A DNA stretch of 64,000 bases, taken from the IMG/VR virus record IMGVR_UViG_3300034683_000092, positions 32,584 through 96,583 of that record; one strand, 5' to 3'. A program made the translations under genes and the position numbers. Shown here piece by piece: positions 1 through 7,278 of the stretch (position 1 is its first letter; every line of letters starts with the position of its first letter). Source of the stretch: a virus. The notes beneath the pieces were generated by a model. It worked only from the letters and a program-made list of their open reading frames with translations, was not told the DNA's origin and did not search any database.

Positions 1-1
1 A

Positions 2-304
2 AAGTTGGCAAAGAAAAGATTGCCTAATTTAAGTTGGCCGTGCAATAGTGCTGGGATTTGTTTAGCGATAAAAAAGACTCTATTTGATAAAGGCGAAAGG
101 CTATATAATACTGCTTGTTTTTCTGGAATAGAAAGCCTAATACCGTCTTTTACACGAGAAAACGCTATTTTGTCAAGAATAGGCGAAATTGGATCTAGTG
201 CATATTGGTGGGAAACTGAATTGTCAAAAGGAGGATTAACTAACCGTTTAGCTTTTCTCGATTGGTTAATTAATGAATTAGAAAAGTCAAAAACAATTAA
301 ATAA
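2..304 (+). CDS. Partial hypothetical protein (paralogue of the gene at 5211), 5' end outside window
   Basis: The reading frame is open to the first base of the window, so the true start lies upstream; the TTG at position 5 is unlikely to be the start. The C-terminal half has a YWW...G...R..FLDW.I...E pattern that is also found at the end of the protein at 5211-5654 (YWWPLTLAGKEDRIKFLDW), and the Lys/Ala-rich start KLAKKRL aligns with LKMAKSR there. The two are therefore paralogues in one early gene block. Soluble, no recognised family, function unknown. Confidence 0.6.
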   Translation, partial: KLAKKRLPNLSWPCNSAGICLAIKKTLFDKGERLYNTACFSGIESLIPSFTRENAILSRIGEIGSSAYWWETELSKGGLTNRLAFLDWLINELEKSKTIK

Positions 305-330
305 CTACGCATTTACTAAAAATAAATCAA

Positions 331-540
331 ATGAAAACAGATAATTACAAATTAGCTTTATTTGTCCCAGAAAAAGAGTCACAAATGCCTTGCGATAAAT
401 GCCCTATAGATGACATTTGTCACGCCTATAATTCATATTTAGTTTATAACGAAATGGAGAATGGCAATAACAATCTTTTAGATCAATGTCTAAGAGAGTG
501 TTTTAATGATACAGATTGTTTAATACCTGTTTTACATTAA
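331..540 (+). CDS. Small cysteine-rich early protein
   Basis: A 69-residue protein with CDKC near residue 21 and later single cysteines (DICH, DQC, REC, TDC), a spacing that suggests a metal-binding or disulphide-stabilised fold. Related cysteine patterns occur in the proteins at 3145 and 7772. It lies 26 bases after the previous stop and 9 bases before the next gene, so it is part of the same early transcript. Function unknown. Confidence 0.6.
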   Translation: MKTDNYKLALFVPEKESQMPCDKCPIDDICHAYNSYLVYNEMENGNNNLLDQCLRECFNDTDCLIPVLH

Positions 541-549
541 TACTTTATT

Positions 550-1182
550 ATGCATTTATTCGTAAAAGAAGGATACCATGATATTATATATATTGGTACT
601 AAAATAAACGGATCTATGGCTAGAGCTTATGCTGGTTGCTTTAGATATTGCAATAAATATCAAATACGCCATTTTGATTTTATATTTAATTATGAAAGAA
701 AAGGCTTAAAATGTATTGATATTGGTGGATTTGGAGCTGACCTGTCTAAACGAATAGCTGATATTTGCGATAAAGAACTACAGGTGACTAAATTGATTGT
801 TAATTTCATAGAGTCTAATAAATCATCTAGGATTAGATTTGATAAAAATGTAATTAGAAAGAATGACCATCTATTGCTTTACACAATAAACGATTACGCT
901 GGTGAAAAGCTTTTTATTACATTTATAGATAACGAACGTCAATTCTATTTTAATCTAACATACAGCAAGCAAGAACGAAGACTCTATAAATGTGATTTGG
1001 AGAGTCTTAACAAACAAGATTTTGGCAACATCTTACTTTTAGATGACTCTGTTTATTCAGAAATAAAGGATTTAATAACTCCGCAATTTCTAAAAGATAG
1101 AGATTTCTTAAATGAATTAGTTCTTAGACTTGCATGTTTTGCTAAGGATGACTACAATGGTCTAGGTAGATTTAGATTATAA
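550..1182 (+). CDS. Hypothetical early protein, 210 aa
   Basis: A soluble protein without signal peptide or membrane segment, mixed alpha/beta in composition. I recognise no family motif. It is flanked at close spacing by small early genes on the same strand. The ATG at 550 is the only sensible start, nine bases after the preceding stop. Confidence 0.6.
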   Translation: MHLFVKEGYHDIIYIGTKINGSMARAYAGCFRYCNKYQIRHFDFIFNYERKGLKCIDIGGFGADLSKRIADICDKELQVTKLIVNFIESNKSSRIRFDKNVIRKNDHLLLYTINDYAGEKLFITFIDNERQFYFNLTYSKQERRLYKCDLESLNKQDFGNILLLDDSVYSEIKDLITPQFLKDRDFLNELVLRLACFAKDDYNGLGRFRL

Positions 1183-1198
1183 CTTAAAATAATAAACT

Positions 1199-1363
1199 AT
1201 GAATGTTAAATACTATGACATAGTACTTATAATAGTACAAGTAATTCTTATAATAGCCCATCTTAATACTAGCGGGTTTGCTGAAGCTTTGATATTAATA
1301 GCACAAGCAATCCTTTTGCTTATGCAATGTACTATGCGTCCAAATGGGTGTGAGGATAAATAA
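1199..1363 (+). CDS. Small membrane protein, 54 aa
   Basis: ATG at 1199 to TAA at 1361-1363. The product begins MNVKYYDIVLIIVQVILIIA and has two hydrophobic stretches (about residues 8-20 and 30-43) separated by HLNTSGFAEA, so it probably forms a two-helix membrane hairpin with a short polar tail (RPNGCEDK). Its position in the colinear early block and its regular spacing support it as a gene. Function unknown; small membrane proteins of phage early regions often act on host processes, but nothing here shows this. Confidence 0.5.
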   Translation: MNVKYYDIVLIIVQVILIIAHLNTSGFAEALILIAQAILLLMQCTMRPNGCEDK

Positions 1364-1388
1364 TTAACCTTTTATATTTCAGGATTTT

Positions 1389-1418
1389 GCACTTTTTGCC
1401 ATTATAATTAAAAAGTGC
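1389..1418 (+). terminator. Hairpin just upstream of the tRNA-like sequence
   Basis: The arms GCACTTTTT (1389-1397) and AAAAAGTGC (1410-1418) are perfect reverse complements (9 bp) around a 12-base loop, followed by TTTAAAA. It could end the upstream transcript or act as a processing signal for the RNA beginning at 1427. The T run after the stem is short, so termination is only a possibility. Confidence 0.45.
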
Positions 1419-1426
1419 TTTAAAAT

Positions 1427-1530
1427 GGAGAAGTGGCGGAATTGGTATACAGCAGTAGATTGACGGAAGCACCCTAAAGTCGTCGTAAATAATTAGCTTG
1501 GGTTTGCAGGTTCGACTCCTGCCTTCTCCC
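1427..1530 (+). tRNA. tRNA-like sequence with leucine-type arms and an abnormal anticodon region
   Basis: The acceptor stem pairs over 7 bp (GGAGAAG 1427-1433 with CTTCTCC 1523-1529), and the T arm is canonical (GCAGG TTCGACT CCTGC, 1506-1522). The D arm GGCGGAATTGGTATACAGC resembles tRNA-Leu. The D stem pairs 3 of 4 positions. The span is about 104 nt, and I cannot place a 5-bp anticodon stem with a 7-base loop in the roughly 50 nt between the D and T arms. It may be a class II tRNA with an insertion, a decayed tRNA, or a tRNA mimic. I therefore assign no anticodon. Confidence 0.45.
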
Positions 1531-1555
1531 CAAACAATAATTAAAAACATAGATT

Positions 1556-2074
1556 ATGAAAGAACTAAAAGTTGATCTTTTTAATTCAAAGAAAGAGAAA
1601 TTAGAAACTTCTATTGAGTTGTCTAAATTCAATATATTTGTTGGTAGTGATTTTTATAATATTAGAACAATTATTAGAAATGCCAGGATAGAAGACTCTG
1701 TTTATGGATATGGGGATTTCGGATCTTCTAACTGTATATCAGAGCATAAAAGTCTTGTATATGAATTCGTCAAGCATTATTCTGATAGAAACAAAATAGC
1801 TGTAATACATACAGAAAGCCAGTTTGTGTTATACGCATTTAACAATTTAATATTTAATTATATTGTTAAAGATAAAATGCCTGCTAATTTAAGAGGTGAG
1901 ATGACGTGTAAGGACATTATGATAGACCCTAAAGATATTAGGATTTATCAAGTAGAAAACGGGGTTGTTACACGCATTCAAAATAAAGATGGTCTAATTG
2001 AACATAATTGTTTTGATAGCGAGATGAACATCATAATGAATGACTTTTATAAAATGATTGATTATTATGAGTGA
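1556..2074 (+). CDS. Hypothetical protein, 172 aa, possible degenerate P-loop ATPase remnant
   Basis: The N-terminal stretch SKFNIFVGSDFYNIRTII has the spacing of an ABC/AAA-type 'IxxFxGxNxxGKS' strand-loop but lacks the Gly-Lys-Ser/Thr of a Walker A motif. A later segment (KIAVIHTESQFVLYAF) resembles the 'THS' switch region of the same fold. Neither is strong enough to call an enzyme. It starts 26 bases after the tRNA-like sequence and overlaps the next gene by 8 bases. Function unknown. Confidence 0.55.
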   Translation: MKELKVDLFNSKKEKLETSIELSKFNIFVGSDFYNIRTIIRNARIEDSVYGYGDFGSSNCISEHKSLVYEFVKHYSDRNKIAVIHTESQFVLYAFNNLIFNYIVKDKMPANLRGEMTCKDIMIDPKDIRIYQVENGVVTRIQNKDGLIEHNCFDSEMNIIMNDFYKMIDYYE

Positions 2075-2498
2075 TACAATTGTATTAAATGGTATAGCTT
2101 GGGATAAAGAGAATCTTGAAGTTAACGGACAAACTCATTTTACTTACAAAGAGGCTAAAAGGGAAGCCGCTAAATTAAATAAAAGGCTTCCCACTATTAA
2201 AGAAGTTAAACAACTTTTAAAATTGCCTTATACCTGGGACGACAGCAAAATGGGCATTAGATTTGCAGCAGAAAAAGAGAATTTAACAACTGAAAATCAT
2301 TTATTTCTGCCAGTTAAAGGCTATATAGTTGAACATAGCATTGTAAGAAATGCGAGTTTATTTGGCGTATATTGGACTTCGACATCTAATGATTCTTCAC
2401 TAGCAAAATTCTTCGGTTTTTCAAAACAAAGCCGTTATACGAATGTTTATTACAGATATGGACGTTTTACTGTTAGATGTGTTACAGATATAAAATAA
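2067..2498 (+). CDS. C-type-lectin/FGE-like protein with a DGR-style variable C-terminus
   Basis: A 143-residue protein: an N-terminal part with LPTIKEVKQLL, then a C-terminal lectin-type module ordered LFLPVKGY, GVYWTSTSND, FFGFSKQSRY, NVYYRYGRFTVRCV. This order (YWSSTxN..., NxNxRYxGFSVRCV) is typical of Bacteroidota proteins of the C-type lectin fold that end in the variable repeat of diversity-generating retroelements. Many codons in the final 40 residues end in C or T, as expected if AAC/AAT codons of a template were mutagenised. I prefer the ATG at 2067, giving an ATGAGTGA overlap with the upstream stop; ATG 2058 adds three residues. No template repeat was found in the window, so diversification is an inference. 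It probably binds a ligand or surface structure. Confidence 0.65.
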   Translation: MSDTIVLNGIAWDKENLEVNGQTHFTYKEAKREAAKLNKRLPTIKEVKQLLKLPYTWDDSKMGIRFAAEKENLTTENHLFLPVKGYIVEHSIVRNASLFGVYWTSTSNDSSLAKFFGFSKQSRYTNVYYRYGRFTVRCVTDIK

Positions 2499-2502
2499 TA
2501 AT

Positions 2503-2976
2503 ATGGAAACAAATCAAGAAATAGAATTCAATATTCCAGAAGGATATGTGATAGATAGTAGTAAAAGCACTGAAAACAAAATAGTGTGCAAACCTATTGA
2601 ACCACAGTATCCTAAATTATGGGAAGACGTATTTTGGGCAAAGCCAATATCAGGGTTTGATATTAAACTTTACAACAGTGATATTAGAAGTGCAACGAGC
2701 CGTGAAAAAGCACTTTTTAAAACTGAAAAGCAAGCTGCATCCTCTTTAGCATATGCTCAATTAACTCAACTAATGGCATTGCCATGTTATAATGGAGATT
2801 GGACACCTTGTTGGAATAGTGACCAGATTAAATATTGTATTGTAAGATATGATGATGAAATTGTAGTAGATGAAATGTTCCATAATTTTGAATTTCTAGC
2901 TTTTAAATCTAAAGAAGCTAGAGATGTTTTTTTAGAAAATCATTTAGATTTAATTGACAAATTCCATCAATTATGA
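2503..2976 (+). CDS. Conserved phage hypothetical protein, 157 aa
   Basis: The sequence starts with an acidic 'IPEGYVIDSSKSTENKIV' strand pair and ends with a conserved block CYNGDWTPCW...YCIVRY...F.FLAFKSKEARDVFLENH. From memory this layout recurs in proteins of Bacteroides phages and prophages whose role is unknown. It is followed by an ATGA overlap with the next small gene. Confidence 0.6.
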   Translation: METNQEIEFNIPEGYVIDSSKSTENKIVCKPIEPQYPKLWEDVFWAKPISGFDIKLYNSDIRSATSREKALFKTEKQAASSLAYAQLTQLMALPCYNGDWTPCWNSDQIKYCIVRYDDEIVVDEMFHNFEFLAFKSKEARDVFLENHLDLIDKFHQL

Positions 2977-3152
2977 CAACTGGTAAAAAGCTAATTAGCA
3001 CAATGGATAATTCTGGATTTGCTGTATTCCGCACAAAAACATGGGGAACAAGAGATTATCAATCTGATCGTAAGAAACGAATTAGAAAGATAGTTTCTAA
3101 AAAACTTAGAGTTTATCTAAAACGTGATTTAAATAAAATTATAAATGAGTAA
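2973..3152 (+). CDS. Small basic protein, 59 aa
   Basis: ATG 2973 overlaps the previous stop as ATGA, and its TAA (3150-3152) overlaps the next start (ATGAGTAA). The product begins MTTGKKLISTMDNSGFAVF and has a strongly basic second half (SDRKKRIRKIVSKKLRVYLKR), suggesting nucleic-acid binding. The double overlap with real neighbours is good evidence for translation. Function unknown. Confidence 0.55.
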   Translation: MTTGKKLISTMDNSGFAVFRTKTWGTRDYQSDRKKRIRKIVSKKLRVYLKRDLNKIINE

Positions 3153-3609
3153 TTGGTCGTACTTTAATGCTATAATATTAGTAAGCTCTTATAAAGAGTT
3201 GCCTGATTTTGAGAAAATCATAGAAGACATGATTGAACAAGCCCCTCCTGTAACTGGTAGTGAGGGAAATTGCTCAATTCACGTTGTTGATTATTTCAAA
3301 AATGTATCAACAAATATGGACTGTAGGAGATGCCCACATTTGAATTTATATTATGGACTTCCATTTGAAGATGGTAGCCTTGATAAAAAAGGGTGTCCTG
3401 GTGCTCCTCTTGCTACGGCTAAACATCGCAAAATGTGCATAGCAGGAGAATACATCGGCTCTTGCAAAGTTGTTATTACAGATAACAATGGGTTGAGAGA
3501 TAAAACTAAAGAAGAAACTGTTAAAGAGTTTAAGGATTTAATTAAACACATGAAATCTTATAGAAATAAACTCTTTGAGATAACTGTTATATGTAAAAAC
3601 ATAGAATAA
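3145..3609 (+). CDS. Cysteine-rich hypothetical protein, 154 aa
   Basis: The middle holds NCSIH, a CRRCPH pair, a GCPG and a KMC within about 65 residues, suggesting a zinc-binding or disulphide core between two alpha/beta parts. It belongs to the overlapping early gene chain. I recognise no family; the cysteine pattern recalls the products at 331 and 7772. Confidence 0.6.
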   Translation: MSNWSYFNAIILVSSYKELPDFEKIIEDMIEQAPPVTGSEGNCSIHVVDYFKNVSTNMDCRRCPHLNLYYGLPFEDGSLDKKGCPGAPLATAKHRKMCIAGEYIGSCKVVITDNNGLRDKTKEETVKEFKDLIKHMKSYRNKLFEITVICKNIE

Positions 3610-3616
3610 TAATAAA

Positions 3617-4687
3617 ATGAATTTATCAATCGGTGAATATAAACTACCAATCGGCTACACAGCTGTAGTTGAAGATGGTAAAATCGTTGTTATAGAAAAG
3701 CAAAATTATAAGCCAACACCAGGTGATTTGCTTTATATAGAATATAACGATTGGTGCGATGACGAACAAAAAATGCTAGCTATATTCGTTAGAGAAAGAA
3801 GCGATGGAAGCGGCATTATTAAAGCCCAATTGCACTTAGAGAGTGGTAAGCTTGAAGCGAATCCAAATACAGAGTGCACACTATTAGATTATAAAAACAA
3901 ATCTAGATTTGCCAATAACGACGAAAGAATGCTTTATTCTAATAAGCTTAATGAAAATAAGCTTAGGCTAAAAGCTAAGAACTTATTAATACTACCTGAG
4001 TGGCAAAAAGGTTGTTTTTTAACTTCTTATGATGGCAATACAACCGTTGTAGTAAAGAGGGTTGCTGACGGAGGTGTTGTGGCTATTGTTGGGTATGATA
4101 AAAAGAACCATATTGTTCTTAATGCGTATGTAGGAGAGTTGTATTGTTTTAGGCGCTCTACTGAAGACGAAATTATGTCTTTGTTACAAAACCTGTATAA
4201 TAATAAAATAGTTTATGATAATTCTACTAAGTCAATTAGAAGATTACCACGTTTTGAGTTAGGGGAAATCGTTGTACTTGATAGAATCCATAGGATTTGC
4301 ATCGTAGTAAGTCATGATTTAAACAAAGACACCTTTACTGGATACAATCCACACGCTGGCTATATGACACAATTGAATTATGATGACTTTCATAGAGCTT
4401 CAAATGATGTATATTCGTGTGAGTTGTTTAATCTAGACATGGATTTAAAAGGTTTTCGCTGGAATCCAGATACAAAAAAGATAGAACGTATTATTTGGGC
4501 TCCAAAGTCTGGAGAAGAGTTTTATTATATAGACATGTATTTTGGTTTGATAAAAAGAACAAACTACGATACGTCAGATGTTGTTACGAGGCTAATAGAA
4601 GCAGGTAATTGCTTTAAAGATGAGAAAGAAGCAGAATCTGTTTTAGATAAAATTAAAAACGTATTTGAACAAAGGAGAGCTTTATGA
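3617..4687 (+). CDS. Multi-module hypothetical early protein, 356 aa
   Basis: It appears to be built from repeated small beta-rich modules: GDLLYIEYND near residue 37, KGCFLTSYDG near 131, LGEIVVLDRIHRICIVVSHD near 217, and GEEFYYIDMYFGLIKRTNYD near 302. A C-terminal helix GNCFKDEKEAESVLDKIK is common at the end of Bacteroides phage proteins. A segment near residue 113 (RFANNDERMLYSNKL) resembles a short linker helix seen in related phage proteins. Function unknown. Its stop overlaps the next start (ATGA). Confidence 0.6.
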   Translation: MNLSIGEYKLPIGYTAVVEDGKIVVIEKQNYKPTPGDLLYIEYNDWCDDEQKMLAIFVRERSDGSGIIKAQLHLESGKLEANPNTECTLLDYKNKSRFANNDERMLYSNKLNENKLRLKAKNLLILPEWQKGCFLTSYDGNTTVVVKRVADGGVVAIVGYDKKNHIVLNAYVGELYCFRRSTEDEIMSLLQNLYNNKIVYDNSTKSIRRLPRFELGEIVVLDRIHRICIVVSHDLNKDTFTGYNPHAGYMTQLNYDDFHRASNDVYSCELFNLDMDLKGFRWNPDTKKIERIIWAPKSGEEFYYIDMYFGLIKRTNYDTSDVVTRLIEAGNCFKDEKEAESVLDKIKNVFEQRRAL

Positions 4688-4848
4688 AATATTTAAATAT
4701 AGCAGCTATTGTGTTTGGAGTTATAACGGTTGCCCTAGCAGTCTATGGCGTCATGTTTAAACATCCATTATGCGTATCGCTAATGCCAGCCTTTGGATTG
4801 GCTACAGTGATTTTAGAACTAATTATTTTAAAGATTAGAGATGATTAA
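4684..4848 (+). CDS. Small two-helix membrane protein, 54 aa
   Basis: ATG 4684 overlaps the preceding TGA as ATGA; the stop is TAA 4846-4848. The product begins MKYLNIAAIVFGVITVALAV and has a second hydrophobic helix (MPAFGLATVILELIIL) and a charged end (KIRDD). It is tightly coupled to its neighbours: the next start, at 4841, lies inside this gene. Probably a small inner-membrane protein; role unknown. Confidence 0.55.
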   Translation: MKYLNIAAIVFGVITVALAVYGVMFKHPLCVSLMPAFGLATVILELIILKIRDD

Positions 4849-4972
4849 AATTATTCTTGTAGTAATAATGATTTTAGCAATAACATTTTACTATTTAATA
4901 AAAAGCGAATTGGGGAAACTCATATTAGCTATATTGATATTCCTTATTATATTAGGGATTTATTTTATTTAA
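4841..4972 (+). CDS. Small hydrophobic membrane protein, 43 aa
   Basis: ATG at 4841 overlaps the end of the previous gene by 8 bases; TAA at 4970-4972. Nearly the whole product is hydrophobic (MIKIILVVIMILAITFYYLI, then a short KSEL turn, then ILAILIFLIILGIYFI). It is probably a two-helix membrane peptide. Together with 4684-4848 it forms a pair of tiny membrane proteins. Function unknown. Confidence 0.45.
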   Translation: MIKIILVVIMILAITFYYLIKSELGKLILAILIFLIILGIYFI

Positions 4973-4989
4973 TTTAAAAACTAAAGACA

Positions 4990-5217
4990 ATGAGAAAAAG
5001 ATTTAAGCAATCCGTTATAGCTAGTAGTGAAAACTACAATGCTAAAAAGACATCACATTTATTGATGTTGCAACAAAATAGAGAGGCAAATAAAGAGTTC
5101 TTAGACAAGATGTTGAGTACTGCTGTACATAAACCAGTTAGTGATATTCAATCGTTTGAGAATGGTTTAAAAGCCCAAATAGAACGATTTAGGCAATCAA
5201 GACAAGCGGCATGTTGA
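4990..5217 (+). CDS. Small basic hypothetical protein, 75 aa
   Basis: Begins MRKRFKQSV, the same basic start as the 28-residue product at 5935 (MRKRFKVLN). The rest is helical and Gln-rich. Its stop overlaps the next gene's start region (GCATGTTGA). Function unknown. Confidence 0.55.
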   Translation: MRKRFKQSVIASSENYNAKKTSHLLMLQQNREANKEFLDKMLSTAVHKPVSDIQSFENGLKAQIERFRQSRQAAC

Positions 5218-5654
5218 TACCTGATTTTATATCGCACGTAGCTATTATTATAATATTTTGCTGCGGTATTATTGTGTGTTATAAGTATAGTAGTTTGGAT
5301 AATTCCAAGAAAAAACAGTCTTTGCCTCTTGACCTACAGTTAAAAGTGCTAAAAATGGCTAAAAGTAGAATGATGGAAGCACCACATACATATTTCCTAT
5401 GCGCATGTATATCTAGTGCTTTATATGATTGTGATCTTTATAATTCTATCCAAAATCAAATACCAGTATTTTGTAGAAAAAATGCTATTATTTATGGGAA
5501 TGCGCAAGGCAATAGTTTGTATTGGTGGCCGCTAACTTTAGCTGGTAAAGAGGATAGAATAAAGTTTTTAGACTGGTGTATTAGCCAAGTTGAATTGCAA
5601 ATTAAATATGAAACCCAAAAGAATAAAAGGTTTTATCGTAAATGGTTTAAATAA
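5211..5654 (+). CDS. Membrane-anchored hypothetical protein, paralogue of the first gene
   Basis: An N-terminal membrane segment (about residues 7-25, VAIIIIFCCGIIVCY) precedes a soluble domain ending YWWPLTLAGKEDRIKFLDW. That ending matches the partial protein at the left edge of the window, which shows no anchor in the part present. It overlaps the previous gene by 7 bases and touches the next at 5654. Function unknown. Confidence 0.6.
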   Translation: MLIPDFISHVAIIIIFCCGIIVCYKYSSLDNSKKKQSLPLDLQLKVLKMAKSRMMEAPHTYFLCACISSALYDCDLYNSIQNQIPVFCRKNAIIYGNAQGNSLYWWPLTLAGKEDRIKFLDWCISQVELQIKYETQKNKRFYRKWFK

Positions 5655-5938
5655 TGAGTTATAAAAATATTTTCATTTGTTTTTCAGTAGTTTTGTTTAC
5701 TATTATATTTGGATTAAAGTTATATGATGAAAAGTATGACTTTAAATCCAAATATATAGTTTATGAGAAATACGAACCGCATCGTTTGGAAAGTATAAAT
5801 ATGCATTCTGATGATAGCTTTAGTATCTCATACAGAACTAAATACGGATTAAAAGAAATTGAAGTAACAAAAGAATTGGTTGATTCAATTTGCGATGGTC
5901 AGATTGTGTTTATAAAATATAAAATAGAAGACAAATGA
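5654..5938 (+). CDS. Small membrane-anchored protein, 94 aa
   Basis: An N-terminal hydrophobic helix (IFICFSVVLFTIIFGL) is followed by a soluble, beta-rich domain with alternating charged residues. It could be a signal anchor with the domain outside the membrane. Its start overlaps the previous stop by one base and its stop overlaps the next small ORF (ATGA). No family recognised. Confidence 0.55.
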   Translation: MSYKNIFICFSVVLFTIIFGLKLYDEKYDFKSKYIVYEKYEPHRLESINMHSDDSFSISYRTKYGLKEIEVTKELVDSICDGQIVFIKYKIEDK

Positions 5939-6021
5939 GAAAGAGATTTAAGGTATTAAATGGGGTAAGATTCGAGATGGTTATGCGTGTTATTGACAAA
6001 CGTATAATCGTAGCTCGATAA
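5935..6021 (+). CDS. Tiny basic ORF, 28 aa
   Basis: ATG 5935 overlaps the previous TGA (ATGA); TAA at 6019-6021. The product starts MRKRFKVLNGVRFEMVMRVI. Its start is like that of the protein at 4990, so it may be a shortened copy of that gene's 5' end. The overlap supports translation but the length makes this uncertain. Confidence 0.35.
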   Translation: MRKRFKVLNGVRFEMVMRVIDKRIIVAR

Positions 6022-6168
6022 ACATAGATGATTGGTTTGGTTGATTAGGGTGCAAGTCATTGGATTGATTTGCATCCACTGTAGAAGTGATTACTATTTT
6101 TATTATTAATTATTAGGTAAGTTAAGGAGCTTCCCGCCGTGAAAATCGGTCATGATGATTAAAAATAG
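6022..6168 (+). ncRNA. Candidate structured non-coding RNA upstream of a strong terminator
   Basis: This gap holds no convincing ORF but several complementary segments. GGGTGCAA (6048-6055) pairs with TTGCATCC (6070-6077) with one G-U pair. CACT/AGTG form a small hairpin at 6078-6090. A CCGnnnnnnnCGG element lies near 6136-6148, after AAGGAGCTTCCC. It ends directly at the intrinsic terminator at 6169-6211, the usual layout of a small RNA or a leader. I recognise no Rfam family. It might also be an untranslated leader controlling the gene at 6232. Confidence 0.35.
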
Positions 6169-6211
6169 AACTACTGTATCACTTATCCACGTTTGTGATA
6201 CAGTAGTTTTT
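6169..6211 (+). terminator. Strong intrinsic terminator
   Basis: AACTACTGTATCAC (6169-6182) and GTGATACAGTAGTT (6195-6208) form a perfect 14-bp stem around a 12-base loop, followed by TTT. This is the strongest hairpin of the early region and separates the first early genes and the candidate RNA from the genes that start at 6232. Confidence 0.8.
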
Positions 6212-6231
6212 CATAAAAATACACTTTACTT

Positions 6232-6462
6232 ATGAGCAAAAAGAAGAAAAACAAATTTAAGAAAAAACAATTTAACTTAAGAGAGAAAATTAGTGAGTAC
6301 GTACATATAGTGCGTGATATAAAAACTAAAGAGTATTCTCTTTTGTATAATTACAGCCAAAACAAAAACGCCAAAATACATTCATCTAAAAGTTTAGAAG
6401 AAATAGAAATGGCTAAAGAGATTTTTATTAATTCATTAATTTATAATATAAAAATAAGATGA
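6232..6462 (+). CDS. Lysine-rich small protein, 76 aa
   Basis: Begins with a very basic stretch (MSKKKKNKFKKKQFNLREK) that would bind nucleic acid, then a mixed helical part. First gene after the terminator at 6169-6211, so a promoter probably lies in the short AT-rich space 6212-6231, although no consensus is clear. Function unknown. Confidence 0.55.
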   Translation: MSKKKKNKFKKKQFNLREKISEYVHIVRDIKTKEYSLLYNYSQNKNAKIHSSKSLEEIEMAKEIFINSLIYNIKIR

Positions 6463-6851
6463 TTAATTTAGTTGCCAGTAACAAAGTAAAAGTAGGCGAT
6501 GAGTTCTATTCACCTATCTATGGTCGTAAAATAGGCGTAGTAGCCATTAATGACAAAGGACATATCTATTTTGGTGGTATGTGGCTTAACTCATTTGGTC
6601 AAAGGCTCAATCAAAAAGATGGAGAGCTTCTAATATTTCCTTCAAAGGATAATCGTGACTGGGGAAGTGAGTTTATTCCAGGGCAGAAAGTATTGGTTAA
6701 AAACAAAGAAGATGTGTTTTGGGCTGAAAGAGAATATGTGTCTACTAATGACAATTTACATAGAGTTAAAAACTATAAGATGTCAAGTGCTGGATCTGTG
6801 ATAGTGTTTGAAACTTATGAAGATATAAAACCGCATGATAAACTCATTTGA
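6459..6851 (+). CDS. Conserved phage hypothetical protein, 130 aa
   Basis: Two small beta-rich halves: KVGDEFYSPIYGRKIGVVAI at the start and FIPGQKVLVKNKEDVFW in the middle, each with a Gly-centred turn. This 'GDxVYSPIxG...F.PGQKVLVRD' layout is familiar from Bacteroides phage early regions, but I know no function. It overlaps its upstream neighbour by 4 bases and its downstream neighbour by 17. Confidence 0.55.
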   Translation: MINLVASNKVKVGDEFYSPIYGRKIGVVAINDKGHIYFGGMWLNSFGQRLNQKDGELLIFPSKDNRDWGSEFIPGQKVLVKNKEDVFWAEREYVSTNDNLHRVKNYKMSSAGSVIVFETYEDIKPHDKLI

Positions 6852-7278
6852 TAAATTTGCTAATGTATATGCTCCCGATAAAATAAGGGAGCATACAAAA
6901 TGGATTAACACTAAAATAGATATTTCGTGTTTAAAATCGGCTAAAAGCATCAAGATAGAAGAATTTAATCTGCTTCCTCTTGTATCAGATGTAAATGATA
7001 TTAAAGACTATAGATTTGCGTGGTACGAGAAAGGTCTTTATTTGTCTGAAAAAGACAAATCAATGCTAGATGATGACGAAATATATTTTAGATATATTCC
7101 ATATAATGCGTTTTTTAACACTGACTGTATAGCTTTATTTGCTAGAAATCATGAGAATGCATTGTGTACTGTAATGCTTGGTAAGCCAATAGCTAAACGT
7201 GGCGAGCCAATAATCTGGGTTTCAGATCAACTTTTTGAGGACGAATGTGCTTATGTAACAAAATATTATAAAACATGA
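6835..7278 (+). CDS. Hypothetical early protein, 147 aa
   Basis: Soluble, aromatic-rich, without a motif I recognise. The start ATG at 6835 gives a 17-base overlap with the preceding gene; a shorter overlap is not available without losing the well-formed N-terminus. Its stop overlaps the next start by 4 bases. Function unknown. Confidence 0.55.
   Translation: MINSFDKFANVYAPDKIREHTKWINTKIDISCLKSAKSIKIEEFNLLPLVSDVNDIKDYRFAWYEKGLYLSEKDKSMLDDDEIYFRYIPYNAFFNTDCIALFARNHENALCTVMLGKPIAKRGEPIIWVSDQLFEDECAYVTKYYKT

Noticed and set aside
1332-1550. Minus-strand 72-aa ORF over the tRNA-like sequence
   Set aside because: It lies opposite the tRNA-like RNA and its hairpin, and its protein has no coherent form; it is a shadow.
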